Source: Gyromitra esculenta
Taxonomy: Eukaryota > Ascomycota > Pezizomycetes > Pezizales > Discinaceae
Assembly: GCA_038503075.1 (NCBI GenBank)
Contig: JBCAML010000022.1
Coordinates: 1-64,000, forward strand
DNA: 64,000 nt
Direction of reading: 5' to 3'
Under the pieces are notes generated by a model. It was not told the origin of the DNA, did not search any database, and saw only the letters and a program-made list of their open reading frames with translations. Position numbers and translations under genes: made by a program. Shown here one piece after another: positions 32,831 to 44,926 of this stretch. Within the stretch, counting starts at the first letter, position 1. Every line of letters starts with the position of its first letter.

Positions 32831-35800
32831 TTAGCTCTGATGGTAGCATCTTATCAGCATAAGGAATACAAGTGAAAGGAAGAGGGTACGAGCGCGAACC
32901 TGTAGAGGAGTAGCACCGGCAACTAGCAACCGATCTGCAACGGCATTGTGTCCATTACGCATCGCCAACGCGAAGGCTGTAACGTCACGGATCTCCGCAT
33001 TGACATTGGTGCCCTTCTCGAGCAATCGATCAACTATGGCCAAATGACCGCCCTCGGCCGCCGCTTGTAGTGCTGTCCGCCCTTCCCATCTCGCGGGCCC
33101 TGCATTGACGTCGGCACCCTTCTCGAGCAATCGATCGACCACGGCCAAATGACCATCCCCGGCCGCCGCTTGTAGTGCTGTCCGCCCTTCCCATCCCGCA
33201 GGCCTTGCATTAACGTCGGCACCTTTCTCTAACAATTGATTCACTACATCTAGATGACCAGTCTCTGCCGCCGCCTGCAATACGGTTCTTGTTAATATAA
33301 CGTCCGATGAAGTGCGGATATTGCCTATTTTGAGCGAATATGCAACTGAAACCTGATAGTATGAAACCGTGCCCTTCATGAGTACTACAGGTCCTAGAGC
33401 TACCTCTGAAGGTGTATCCGTAACCCTATCTTGACCCAACCAGGATATTCCCCAGATTTCCGCGTCTTTAGTGATCATGGGCGCCTGCCAGGGCTTTCTT
33501 TGCAACGCTCCCCTACCTAAATCAAACATGGTGCTTTCAACGAGTAGGGTCACTACATCGGCATGCCCGTTGTTGGCAGCAAGAATCAGAGCACACTCTG
33601 CATAAGGTGTCTCGGCTGCCCCTGTCATATGCATCAGAAGCAATTGCACGGTTGAGATATGCCCAAATATAGCAGCGCTCCACAGAGGTATTGGCTGGCA
33701 TCCGTTTTGGAACTGCTGATAGTCCGTGGGGAAATTCAACTCGAGCTGTAGCAATAGCAACTGAACGACCGAATCCCGGCCTTGTGATGCTGCTAGAACT
33801 AGTGGATTTTCGATGATAATGTCAGCCCGTCTCGTGTCGACCTTGCGGTCCATGAGGGCTTCAAGCACGGAATCGTAGCCATATATCGCTGCACGCTTTA
33901 GGGTTTTTAACCCATCCTCCCGAGTCCGAATATCCATGACGCTCTTCAGAAGTGAGATCTCTGTTCCATCCGCAAATACTGGAGGTATTGGACCAAAAGG
34001 TGCTAGCAGTTCGCGTACCCTCTCAGCCACCTCTGCTCCTAGGGCTTCCGAGATGCTAGTAAGAAACTCGATGGGGAAGTCTCGCGAGTGGAAGTCTTGA
34101 GGTGGCGATGGTAAGTCGTCCTTGTTGACATTCTTCAGCTATTCGAAAAACTGACTTCTTGAGCGACAAACCGTTTTTCCTTGCTCATCTACATCCAAGC
34201 TTGCAAGGGTTAATACCCTTTTACAAAACCTTGTTGCCATTTGCCACGCACTCCAGGTTTCAAGTTTCTCAACCGTTGGTAACGGCATCCACTCTCGATT
34301 CTCGATTGATTGATAGGTATGTGAAACGGCACCTTGCCAGTCGCCGGAGACCCTGGATATACGTTTGCGGTTTTCAGTATGTAGACGTAGTATGCGGCTT
34401 CCAGATTCGGCTTCTGGCTCTGGTAGTTTGTCGTGTTTTCCAAATTGTGACAAAATATCTGCCCAACATGTCAGTGGAGCTCTGCGATGTCGGACAGTCA
34501 TGGCTTACTCACCCATCAGTACTTCTACTTTCGATCCAAGCCCCGTTTGACATACTTTCTCCGCAAGCCTGGCTAAAGCATCATTCGAGATTTCATATTT
34601 GTCAGGCTTGTTTTGGTCATGATGGATTTTCGTTGGCCCTGAAACGGACCTAATCAATGGTACAACTGCAGACAGGAACTCTGAAAAAATGTGTTGAGCA
34701 AAAAGCTTCTCCAGGGGTGAATTCTCAACGATCGCAACTGTCGCAGCGTCCGCAAGATCCCCCAGATCCCCACTGTTCAGTTCGCCAACAAACCGATGCT
34801 CTGGAATTCTACTTATATTTGAAATATCCTCCAGATCTCCATATTGAAGGTCTGCCTCGTGGAAGCCCATCCATAGTTTAAAAAGTTCTTGATCAACCTT
34901 GTGCCTCGGCCAAACAAAAACCTTCGCTCCCCTACCGGAATCGCTTCGATGGTCTTCCACTTCAGATCTCGAAATGGCACCCCGATAGTACTTCTCTTGC
35001 TCCCGGAAATGCAGCATCCACAATGACAATACTGCTAATAGCTCAAGCCTTGTATTTTTGTTAATTTCCCATGGCCGCCAAGGTTGAGATCTCTGAATCT
35101 TAAACTCTAGCTCTTCATAACTGGGATTATCTTTTTCTTCTTGATAGAGGGAGAGTATCCCCAACTTCCAGGATAATTTGGTGCGCTGCGCTGAGTCGCC
35201 CGAGTCCATCAAGCGAAAATCTTTCGAGTTATATACGATTTCCATAAACAGTTCTATGGCCGTGCACAAAGAGGTTGCAATGTTCCGAACGTCTGTTGGC
35301 CACTGCGAGAGTTCACCGAGACGTGTACGAATCTGTAGCACAGCCTTCACTGGCGTTGGAACACCCGAACCAGAGCCAGCCAGCTGATCGAATTGGTCTG
35401 TCCTGCCAGCGGGCCCCGGATGATCCGGAACGGACCTGAGGCGCCGTGGGACAACCATCCAGTCACAAAATCCACCCACTTCTCGTGCCATAGAGTCGAG
35501 CTCATAGCCCTCAATAGCTGGCGTAGCATTAGGTTCCTTAAACACACGCCGACGAACAAATGTGCGGATAACCGTCATAATACCTGTTGCTACTAACTGG
35601 GCGATGGTAGCCGACTAATTCATTCCTCTTAGGCCGATGAACTGAATGATAAATCCGACAACACTCCACAGGTCCCCAGTAAAACCCACCAACGAAGTCG
35701 GTTGGTAGTTCCTTTGTCGCAGCGGAATGAAGTTTTGACAACCTTTTGATTCTGGTGGCCAGAGATGATGTAGGGTTCAAATACCTGGTCGTTTACCGCC

Positions 35801-37093
35801 CCACCCTTTTGAACCCATGCCACTTTGCAATTTCTCTCCCCATGCTTGAGTATCCATTCCTCCTCAGTGGAGGCACAATCTATGACATAGGAACAAATCA
35901 CCATACTAATATTAAGTGACACAGTCCTGAAAGCTGTAAGCGGAAAGGCCCGCTGGGATGGGTTTAAGCCGTTCTTCAGGAAATGGGTTTTCCAAGACGG
36001 ATGGTAAGAGATTAAACCCTCGTAAAAAAGGACCGCAAGCTAATTTAACTATCCCTACAACCGCCAAGAGCCATTTCTCAGTGTTGCTAACGAGCTCTCC
36101 CCTCGCGTTAAGCGAAATATTTGGTGGGCATTTGCTTTCGTTGGTGTGGTCTGAAAATTCTCGGTCTCTTGAGCGTTGAAGTAGTGGACGCATCTCGATG
36201 TCGGGAGCGTCATTCCAGAATGGCGGGGCATGGGTATGCGACGTTTCTTGATTTTTGGCACGTTCGAAAAAAGGGTTCCCTTCGTTCAAAATGCTAATAG
36301 CTTTGTCGGGGTCGGACCGTACAAGATCTGCTGAATAGATGAATTGAAAGATATTCGGGGTACCAGACACTCGAACTATGGCCTGACCATTCCACATTTC
36401 ACCGACATCTTGAGAGTTTGATGACATCAACTCAAGTTCGGCTTAAGCGCGGCCCTCTTTTCCCCGCCCGACGGCTGCCTGCAGCCACGCATGACCCCCA
36501 ACCCTAATTGCACTCACGATACCCGTAATGACTCCCAGTGGAGCCATAGCAAAGAGGATGTTATCTGCCCATCCGGAAGACTCACTCAAGAACTGCTTTG
36601 AAACTTGCTCCCCAAACAGTGCAAGAATGGGTGCTAGATCGCTGAACAAGTTGTTTGGAAAGTCGTCGCCGCTATCGGCTCGTACGGCAGGTATGAAGGA
36701 CAAAAAGTATATCATAATATTGAACCAAATTCTATCAAAACGAAGCAACCTCAATCTATCAGTCCCATGGGGTCCAACTGAGGGACTTCCAACGCTCCCT
36801 GGAGAACAACGACCACATTCAGTGAAGCTTTGATTACGCTGGGTGCTGTCTTCATAAAGCATGACATTAGCTATCGTCGAAGACCAAGTATGCCAAAATA
36901 TAGCCTTACTTAGCTTGCTATTATATATTTTCTGCCCTTCTACCTCTCCAGACTCCAGGTGAGGTACTAAGGGCAAACCTTAATCAAATACAAGGTATCG
37001 ATTTAGTGAGTGTATAATAGTGAAATAAAAGACGATAACAGTTACCTGTATCCCCCAAAACAGCGAGCCTCGATACGCCAAACCGTAACCCAT
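32831..37093 (-). pseudogene. Multi-pass membrane protein with C-terminal ankyrin repeats, decayed
   Basis: A minus-strand gene of about 1,300 codons. A putative first exon 37093-37046 encodes MGYGLAYRGSLFWGIQ and ends at GTAACT, but joining it to the next part leaves a frame problem. The body has hydrophobic segments (MIYFLSFIPAVRA, ILFAMAPLGVITGIVSAI, LLAVVGIVKLACGPFL, WSVVGFIIQFIGLRG) and a DSGDDFPNNLFSDLAPILAL block known to me from uncharacterised fungal ankyrin proteins. An intron near 34495-34550 (GTGAGT...GGGCAG) still reads well. The C-terminal 400 residues are ankyrin repeats (TALQAAAGDGHLAVVDRLLE). Damage: in-frame TAA at 36443-36445, a frameshift near 35915, TAG at 35615-35617 (likely a former Trp), TAG at 34139-34141 (likely a former Gln). 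If readthrough or unseen introns rescued it, it would be a membrane-tethered ankyrin scaffold. Confidence 0.7.
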
Positions 37094-37998
37094 TCTGTAT
37101 GTGAGGACTGTCGTGGCCTTAATCCGGTGGACAGTTGGTCAGTAGATAGCAGCAGCAAAGGGTAAAGCTTAGTTGCTATAGTATTACGCACCTTTCATAG
37201 CCCTATATGACTAGCCCCAAGTACTCTCCCTGACAATATATAAACCCCTTGAGATCCGGTAGCAGCGTCTTCCAAACCCTTTTTGTTGCCAATTTCTCGT
37301 TTAGAATATAATAGCCGTAGTAGTGCTTCAGTGTCATGTGGTTGCCGAAGACAGATCAAGGAGTTTGGAGGGAAATAGGACTGGCTATGTAGTCTAACCC
37401 CTATCCACTTCTCTCTGCGAGCTGGGTGAGCGCGCAGGCGCGAAATTCTGATTTGATGCGCGAAACTCCATAGTTAATTGTTAGAGTGTTCAATAAGCGT
37501 CGGCCATGAGGTTCAGCATCCTCTCTAGTGGAGACAGCCTGGTCGGTCATCCTGCTGTCTCAATCCGGCTTCATCCTTACATATGATCGAGGCCACAGAT
37601 ATGCAGACGATCGTCAGCTAGGGATGAACAATGGCAATTGAAATTTGCTGTAAAACTCACACACAGTCTCTGATCCATATGTTCTCCAGTGCTGCGCATG
37701 CGATAATGTGTTGAACTGACTCGTGGGTACTTCATTGACCACATCTATCCGAGACATTAAGCCTGGGCACGGACCCCAACGCCCAGCACCAACTATAATG
37801 CTGTACCAGACAAGAACTCGCTTACAGAGAAAATGCCAAGAGCAACTGAGGAAGAACGTCTATGTACTCTACCACCGTATGAACTGAACGGATACGACGG
37901 TTGGTGGAGACGCCGGTGAAGAGTTAACACCATGTGGCCCTCTCTCCTATTTTAATTCCTCCACTTCGATCCCCGTGCTAAGTCAGTTCCTACAGGTA
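37094..37998. other. Intergenic, no gene recognised
   Basis: No motif-bearing frame on either strand. It should include the old promoter of the ankyrin pseudogene. It ends at a MITE. Confidence 0.45.
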
Positions 37999-38170
37999 CA
38001 GTCAGACCTTGATATAAGGAGCCTCGATATAATGGAAATTTGCAGTGACGGAGGGAAGTTGGGTGCAGTTTTGAATTCCTAGCACTATCCAAAATTTGCT
38101 GTAAGGAAAATTTGCTATAACGAACGAATTCCCACGAATTATGCATGTCCCTTATAACAAAGTGCGACTG
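37999..38170. mobile_element. TA-flanked MITE, 172 bp
   Basis: Left end CAGTCAGACCTTGATATAAGG; right end in reverse complement CAGTCGCACTTTGTTATAAGG (17 of 21 the same), bordered by TA at 37997-37998 and 38171-38172. The CAGTC.nACyTTGnTATAA form is that of Tc1/mariner/pogo termini. Further inverted similarity continues inwards (GGAAATTTGC against GCAAATTTTCC). No coding frame. Confidence 0.82.
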
Positions 38171-39440
38171 TATTTAAGGTGTTACATACGGACATTGCTA
38201 CGTGTCCGGGTGAGCGCTGAGCATGCGGAACCATGGAATATCATCTAGGTACAGATAGAGCATTCGTGTCGCCAGATCTATAATACTGGATGCCGAAATT
38301 CTGACCAATGTCGGAATTATCATGTTTGTGGTATGAGATACAGGAAAAAGTAGCATTTGAGAGCAGCAGCAACTTCAACACACTTTAGACAATGTATCTT
38401 AATTATTATAATTTTCTATACCCTGTGGCTATTGGGGAATCGAGCTTCCTGTGGGGATTTCACCGGTGTCTAGGACCCATTCCCGCATTCAATATCCATA
38501 GCCAGACTTTAGTCATCCTACATTATAAATCTGGCGACATGAGCTTACCTAGCCGGGTGTTGTTTTGGATATGGACTCCAGCGCTCGGTCGGAAAGCCTA
38601 TGGAAAAACCTCAATCAAACGAGGCAAATCATCCGCTTTGCCATACATAGATAATAAACCTTCAAAATTACTGGTTTTTAACGTGATCGCTATAGTTCGC
38701 GGCATACTCTACTACTTACTCGCTTAACACTTGTTTTTATCGAGGAAAACTAGTGCGAGTATACCCCTCGATGAGGTTTGTTCCCTCTGTAACCTCCTCT
38801 TATCAAGTTTCTACGATGGGGGCGAATTCGAAGATTTAAACTAACCACGCCTTACAATACTCGGGAATTTAGATTTGTTCTTCCGTCACCTCTACTTGAC
38901 CAGAGCTAGTACGATTAAAGAAAAGATCAATACAAGCGCTATACGTGCGAGTCGAACCAGATATCCTGCCATGAAGTAGTACTATCATGGGGAAACCAGA
39001 TAGGCACGTCAAAATCCATCTCTTAACTAAATCGATCACGATTTCAGGAACTCTCGGTATGCATGGTACAAACGTCTCCGAATTAACAATCGTCGGAACT
39101 GTGCCACCCCCAGTTCAGCATTGAATAGGTACCCGAATACGTTTTCTTCCGAATGCTAGGCGAAAGCAAAAACAATACTCGAATGGCGAATCAAAAATCG
39201 TCTAACCTGCCATAAGTGGTATTAGTTTCCCCATGCGGGAAGTATTATAGTTGAGTATGGACAATAATTTGTGAGTCTCACCCGACCAAAGCTGCTACCC
39301 GCGCACTTACATGTTGTGGTGGTATCACCACTCAACATCATCTCCCGTTTTCATGCTAAATTTTCCCTTGGTCTTGATATCAAGTACTTTATAAGTAGTA
39401 GCGACTTCCTAGTTACCTTAAAACTGCTAAAGTCGCTGCA
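38171..39440. other. Intergenic, no gene recognised
   Basis: Contains short frames (38392-38727, 39271-39489) without motifs. The stretch ends in the promoter of the P450 gene. Confidence 0.45.
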
Positions 39441-41483
39441 ATGGAGTATCCTCAGTCGGGTCACCTTCTTACTTGGACTTCGCTTCTAACATTATGTGGG
39501 CTGTGGGCGATATGGAGAATCCTTGTCTCCACACGGAGGCTATATTTTCACCCGTTATCTTCTTTTCCGGGGCCAAAGATCGCTGCCGTCTCCACTTTAT
39601 ACCGAATGTATTTCTCGATTTGGAAAGATGGGGAGATGCTTTCGCAAATTAAAAAGCTTCATAAAATATACGGTATAGTTTGAACAACTTTAAACGGATT
39701 TTATATACTGAAGGAGAGGCAAAATACTGACCTTTAACTCAATGATAGGTTCCATTGTCCGTATCAGTCCAAATGAGGTGCCCACTCCCTCAAAATTGCT
39801 TAAAACACGAGAACTAATTTATCGCAGCTACACTTCAGTAACCCTGAAGTCTATCATAAAATCTATGCTCCTGGCTCAAAGTTTACCAAGGATTCCGACT
39901 TTTATGCTATGTTCGCGCAAGAAGGTGCCGTTTTTGGGATAATACCACCTGCTTTACACAAACCCCGCAAAGACCTCCTTAACCCTCTCTTTTCACGAAG
40001 AACACTTTTGGGAATTGAACCATTGATGCAAGATAAGGTTTATTCTACCTACCATCCCACCATTGAGTAGCACTGACCACAAACCTTAGATCGATAAATT
40101 CTGCAGATTACTATCTGAGAGGCATGATAAGGGTGTAGCATCAAATCTAGGTTTCGGATATGCGTCTATGGCAGTTGATATCATAAACGAATTTTGTTAT
40201 GGGCAGTGCCTGGACGGTCTTGAAGCCCTCGACGACGATAATTTTGAATCGCCTCTGGTGATGTCGACGAGACGTTCAATTAATTGGACTGTTTGGGTGT
40301 ATCGAAATTTTTGGTGGATTCGAGAGTTGGTTGTGCATCTACCGGAAAGATTAGCTAACATAATCACGCCATCAAACACCTGGACAATTACCATGATGAA
40401 TGTAACTCTTCATCCAACTCTTCGTATATTTTATTTTTTGGTATATCCTAATTTAAACAGTCTCTAGAAACTATGATCGACAATATGCTCCGTGACCCCA
40501 CGATTTGCGAAGACAGCTCTCACCCGACAATTTTTGGGCGGCTCTTGAATCCCAACCTATCCAAGGGCCAAACACTTCCCTCGCGAGGAGAACTAATCCA
40601 GGAAGCGATGGGGTTCATTATGGCCGGAAGCATAGAACTCTCAAACGCTCTAGCATATGGAACTTTCCATGTGTTGGATGACCCGACGACGCATCAAATG
40701 CTCTATGAGGAGCTGATTTCTATTTGGCCTAATCCAAACGAACCATTGGGATTTGAAGTTTTAGAGAAACTTCCATATCTGGTAAATTTCAAGCCTTACG
40801 TAGCTCGAGTTCGTATGAACTTACTAGGAATACTTACCTCAATGCGATACGTAGACCGGTGTTGTCAAAGAGAGTTTGCGTCTAACCCACGGTGCTGTAT
40901 CTGGCCTCCCAAGAGTAGTTTCTGCTGGTGGCATAGAACTGGACGGAGCTCATATCCCAGAGGGAGTATGTAGTAAAGCTTGTAAACGACTGGTCTTGTT
41001 TTGATTTATCCGTTGAATAGGTTATTGTGTCGATCAGCGCGATATTCCCACACCTCAACGAATCTGTATATCCCAACAGCAGTGAATTTAGGCCAGAGCG
41101 ATGGACCCAATCGGACGGGAAAGCTGATCTCACGAGGAATTTTGTTTCCTTCTCAAGGGGCCCTCGCCAATGTATTGGAATTACGCAAGTCTACCCACCC
41201 CCTTTGATTGAAAAGATCTGACGCAATTATAGTATGGCCTATATGGAGCTGTACATGACATTTGCAAACATCTTTAGGAGGTTTGATATGAAAATTCAAG
41301 GGACAAAGTGAGTCAGAAATATTTTTCGGTTGAGTTATAATTAACGCGTAATGAACCAATTGTAGACCGGCAGATTTCAACTGGAAGGAATATTTTGGAC
41401 CTGTGTTTGTTGGACGGCCCTTACATGCCTTCATGAAACCCCGCGAGGATTACAAAGCTACATGTAGCCTACCACCTGCTTAG
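39441..41483 (+). CDS. Cytochrome P450 monooxygenase, 9 exons
   Basis: Exons 39441-39672, 39749-39777, 39828-40037, 40090-40401, 40461-40781, 40855-40965, 41021-41184, 41233-41307 and 41366-41483 join in frame to 523 residues. An N-terminal membrane anchor (TSLLTLCGLWAIWRIL) precedes the FPGPKIAA hinge. Landmarks: IVRISPNE, GSKFTKDSDFYAMF, HKPRKDLLNPLFSRR, I-helix GFIMAGSIELSNAL (no usual AGT/T), K-helix ExxR as VKESLRLTHG, FRPERW, and heme loop FSRGPRQCIG. It resembles fungal secondary-metabolism or detoxifying P450s attached to the ER. Intron 7 (41185-41232) must begin GC rather than GT (AC/GCAAGT). No companion biosynthetic gene is next to it; the chitin-binding protein gene lies 0.2 kb downstream on the other strand, tail to tail. 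Confidence 0.9.
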
Positions 41484-41686
41484 ATTTAACGTTGGAACTT
41501 CATACTTGTGGAAGAGTGGACAGACATCTTCATTCATCGTAGATACAAAATTAATGGAAACAAACGTTCTCAAATCCAAGTATACGTAGCTTTCCGCCAA
41601 AATAGTGACTTTTTTTCTTCTTTCTTCCTAGCGAAAACCAAGCGGTAGCTTATTTCTTACTTGGCCAACCCACCGTCGGAGCTAAG
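41484..41686. other. Convergent intergenic gap
   Basis: Short AT-rich gap between the 3' ends of the P450 (plus) and the chitin-binding protein gene (minus). It should hold both transcription terminators. Nothing else is seen. Confidence 0.5.
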
Positions 41687-42311
41687 TCATGCTATTAGCA
41701 AACCCCAACAATGGAAATTTGTGGGACTCATACTTGCTCCATAGTAGATTATACCATCTCCAACCTGAGCGTCAAAGACGTTATCGGTCGAGACATCCCA
41801 AATAGCGTCCCCAGCATCAGCATCGTAGGTGAGCTGGATGGTAGGCGGGATACAGGAACCATAGCTCGACTGGCATCCACCTCCACAATAGTAGGAATTG
41901 GAGCCACACCAACCCTAAGACCTGATTAGAATCCGATGCATCAGTGGTGGCATTCAGGAAACAAAAGCTCACATTTACAGAACAGCAGGGACCGTCATTC
42001 CCAGGTCCACAAGTGTACGACACTCCGCCGACAGCGTTGTTTGGTGCGCACTTATTGACATTGGGGCCACTTGTGGGCGATTGCGTGCGCTTAACGAGGC
42101 CACGCTTGGTCAAGAGCTCTTCGGGGACAATATCGTCCCTCTTAAACCCGAGTTCGCGTTTCCCGATATCGCGCTTGCCGGGAACAGCTGTTTGGCTAGC
42201 ACCATAAAACTGGAAGGGTTCAGCGACAGCGTCAGGAACGGGCTCCGCGATGGGGGTAGCGATCGCAAAGGAAGCCATAAAGATGGCAACGGCTACGAGA
42301 ATAGACTTCAT
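41687..42311 (-). CDS. Secreted hevein-like (CBM18) chitin-binding protein with Kex2-type prosequence
   Basis: Minus-strand exons 42311-41973 and 41914-41687, joined across a 58-nt intron (GTGAGC...CTTAG, branch TTCTAAT), give 188 residues. Signal peptide at 1-18 (MKSILVAVAIFMASFAIA). Residues 19-75 form a prosequence with five Lys-Arg sites (about 46-47, 51-52, 57-58, 69-70, 74-75), the cleavage signal of Kex2. The mature domain has CAPNNAVGGVSYTCGPGNDG followed by CCSVNGWCGSNSYYCGGGCQ and SSYGSC: the eight-cysteine hevein spacing, with the aromatic residues that stack on GlcNAc. The intron falls inside the CCSxxGWCG motif, whose exact spacing supports the chosen splice. It probably binds chitin outside the cell, for wall remodelling or shielding from host chitinases; the role is inferred. 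The C-terminal tail after about residue 135 is unrecognised. Confidence 0.85.
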
Positions 42312-42414
42312 GGTGAGATCCGGTAGTAGGAAGAGGGGTAGATATTATGGTAGTTATTCGATAGAGTAGAGAAACTCTATGGGAGAGAGGCTTTGAATAT
42401 GGGCACGATACATC

Positions 42415-42430
42415 GCTCTTTATATTTTGA
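42415..42430 (-). promoter_or_regulatory. TATA-like element of the chitin-binding protein gene
   Basis: On the minus strand the sequence reads CAAAATATAAAGAGC about 110 bases before the ATG at 42311. Position and sequence fit a TATA box; no experimental support. Confidence 0.5.
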
Positions 42431-44000
42431 AAAGCTAGGGCTAGAGAGACTAGCCCACCGCCAACAAACGAACCATTAGATCAACATAAAAGCCACCTCC
42501 GGAGACCCCGGCTCTTTCGTTTATTCCCAATTACCTTTGTCTTTTGCGCGTTGGTGACTAGATCAAGACAAGAGTGCAGTTATTTTTAATACCCCTATGT
42601 AGTTATTGAGCACAAGACATTGAAAGTTTCCTAATCGGGGTTTCAATAGATCTTGAATCAGTTCTTAATGTTGATTCCAACTAACTCATGCTATGAACCC
42701 GGGGAGGCTTCAGACAAAGGACCAGGAATATTGAAATATTTTAGAGCGATCCTTTATATCGAGCATGGGATCACCAGCTTCCCCTTATCACCAATAGCTA
42801 CTACTCAATATATAGGAATCGGTTTGATTTAGGGGAAATTATATCTTATGTTATGCAACGCTTAGCTCATAAGCGCAACTTGGAGTCACTACGGCTCCTG
42901 TTTGGGGGTCCGATGATTTATTTCCTTTGTCACTTTTCCTTGTACGCACATCGTAATTCATGGTATAGGCGTAAATAATCGATGAACTTTACATGTGCCT
43001 CAATATTAAGTTTCAGCAGAGCATAAAAAAGTATCCATCAATCACTTCGATGATCTCTCGACGCCACATGGTCAACGTCCCCGCGCCAGTTTATCTCCAT
43101 TGAAAACAGACATAACTTCTCTATTTGTTCACGCATGTTCACATTCCCACATGAGTCTTGGTCTAGATTGGCGAAAGATACCAACCGATGCTTTGTTCAA
43201 TTCCGTTCACTGACGCAGTAATATTAATGTATGGAGCAACAAACCATTGAAGACGCGTTCTTTAAGATCCAAATATATGCTTGATTATCGGAGAGTCTCT
43301 CTCAAGCTCACGACATCTCGGGACAAATAAAGACCCAAATTCCACCGGTTTACCCGCTAGGATGCCTTCGTGAAGGAAAACTTCCCAACCCAGGTGAATT
43401 ATATTTATCCTGGGGCACATAAAATCTATACTCATCTGCCTATCAGGGGTTAATCAAACTCCGAATATCCACCAGGTACCTAGCATTACCGGTAATCGTA
43501 CCACTCTACCCCACACAGCTTCCTCAATGTTTCCTGAACCTAAAGATGAGGTACTGGAGACTTATATGAGAAATTTTACCCAGTCACGAAGCGGATCAGC
43601 TTTATTGTGGTATGCATTCACATAAAAGACCTTGCTACACCTTCTCTATTAAGTATTGACCATTCTCGCAGGCTTGTCTGTTGGTTGCTTCTCGTTTTTA
43701 TTGCTATCATCACCACCGTGCTCCAATGGCGTAAGTCTAGGAAATTTCGACCTTTAAAACTTCGGAAGTAGGTCCCCTAAATTCACGGTTTTACTAGAAA
43801 GTTACCTCGTATCTTTCGTATCCTTGGGTATCTGTTCTGGTTCTGGACCAAGGATACGTCGGCAGCCCTTGCATCTATGTTCCCCACTAACGTCGCTTTT
43901 TGTATGGCACAAACCAGCTAACTTGTGTGAGTTACCAGATAAGATCATGGAATATAGAGACATTCGAGCAACGATGATAACAGACCACAACAGATACCTA
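42431..44000. other. AT-rich gene-poor stretch
   Basis: No gene recognised; short frames only, without motifs. A non-autonomous transposon follows. Confidence 0.45.
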
Positions 44001-44672
44001 TCCCATGGACTGTAGCAACGAGATTTCGCACCAAATTTGGCGCATATTTTTGTCACTTTATGTTTGAGTGTCTACCATACCACGGTAGCCCGCCTGTGCC
44101 CCTCTTCCTAACTGTAGATAATAGTCTCTATTAGCTAAACAATCTTTGAGATTTTTTTGAGATTTTTTGCGATTTTTTTTCATGAAGAACTGCTGCATTG
44201 AAGTCTAGAGTTGTTGTGGAAAAATTACAGTATGACTAGATATACCCCACAAAAAATATCTGGGAACATAGCGACAGACCTACTCACCAGGCATAAATCA
44301 TCACTCATCCATCCAAATCTAGAGTTTCTTGAGTAACAAAAATTTAAATAAATCAATACTAGATGCAAATCTTCTAATTTAGGGGTATTATTTATGACTT
44401 AAATCACTCCCTCATATTTAACCATTATTTGAAGGAAATTGGTTTTCACTTTAGCGAGATGTGACTGTAATTTACGCCAAGCCAGCGCCAAAATGATCAT
44501 TCTCAGCCAAAAAAACTCTGCCTAAATTAAATACAAACCTGTAGACTTGTTTTGTAGGCTCTGGGTATACTAATATAATTTTTTACTGATTTTTAATGTT
44601 TCATGTTGTGGAGTTACTATGCTCCGAGAATTTGCGCAAAATTTGGCGCAAAACGCGTTACAGTCCATGGGA
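44001..44672. mobile_element. TA-flanked non-autonomous transposon, 672 bp
   Basis: The left end TCCCATGGACTGTAGCAACG and the reverse complement of the right end TCCCATGGACTGTAACGCGT match over the first 14 bases and again further in (CGCACCAAATTTGGCGCA against TGCGCCAAATTTTGCGCA). TA borders lie at 43999-44000 and 44673-44674. The interior is AT-rich and has no transposase frame. Confidence 0.72.
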
Positions 44673-44821
44673 TATCGCGACTTCTCTACACAGTAGCCTC
44701 CGTCTATTGCGAACGACACGCAATTCAAAATATATTTATGGGCAGACTTTACTAGGTCTGTGCTTCTCGAGCTCCTAACATCAACTCAAATACAAGATTA
44801 GTTGAACTAGAGTTATAGGTA

Positions 44822-44924
44822 CTAGGGGTAGGGGTATGAAGATGGTACGGGCCTCACATTATTTCTACGGTGACCTCACAGAACGGAAAACCCTGGCGTT
44901 CCATCTCCACACCCCTACCCCTAG
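44822..44924. mobile_element. TA-flanked MITE, 103 bp
   Basis: The left arm CTAGGGGTAGGGGTATGAAG and the reverse complement of the right arm CTAGGGGTAGGGGTGTGGAG agree at 22 of 24 positions when extended to GATGG. TA borders lie at 44820-44821 and 44925-44926. At 103 bp it is nearly a perfect fold-back. Confidence 0.85.
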
Positions 44925-44926
44925 TA

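Noticed and set aside
39441..42311. A secondary-metabolite gene cluster around the P450
   Set aside because: No synthase, regulator or second tailoring enzyme lies within 6 kb; the neighbours are an ankyrin pseudogene and a chitin-binding protein.
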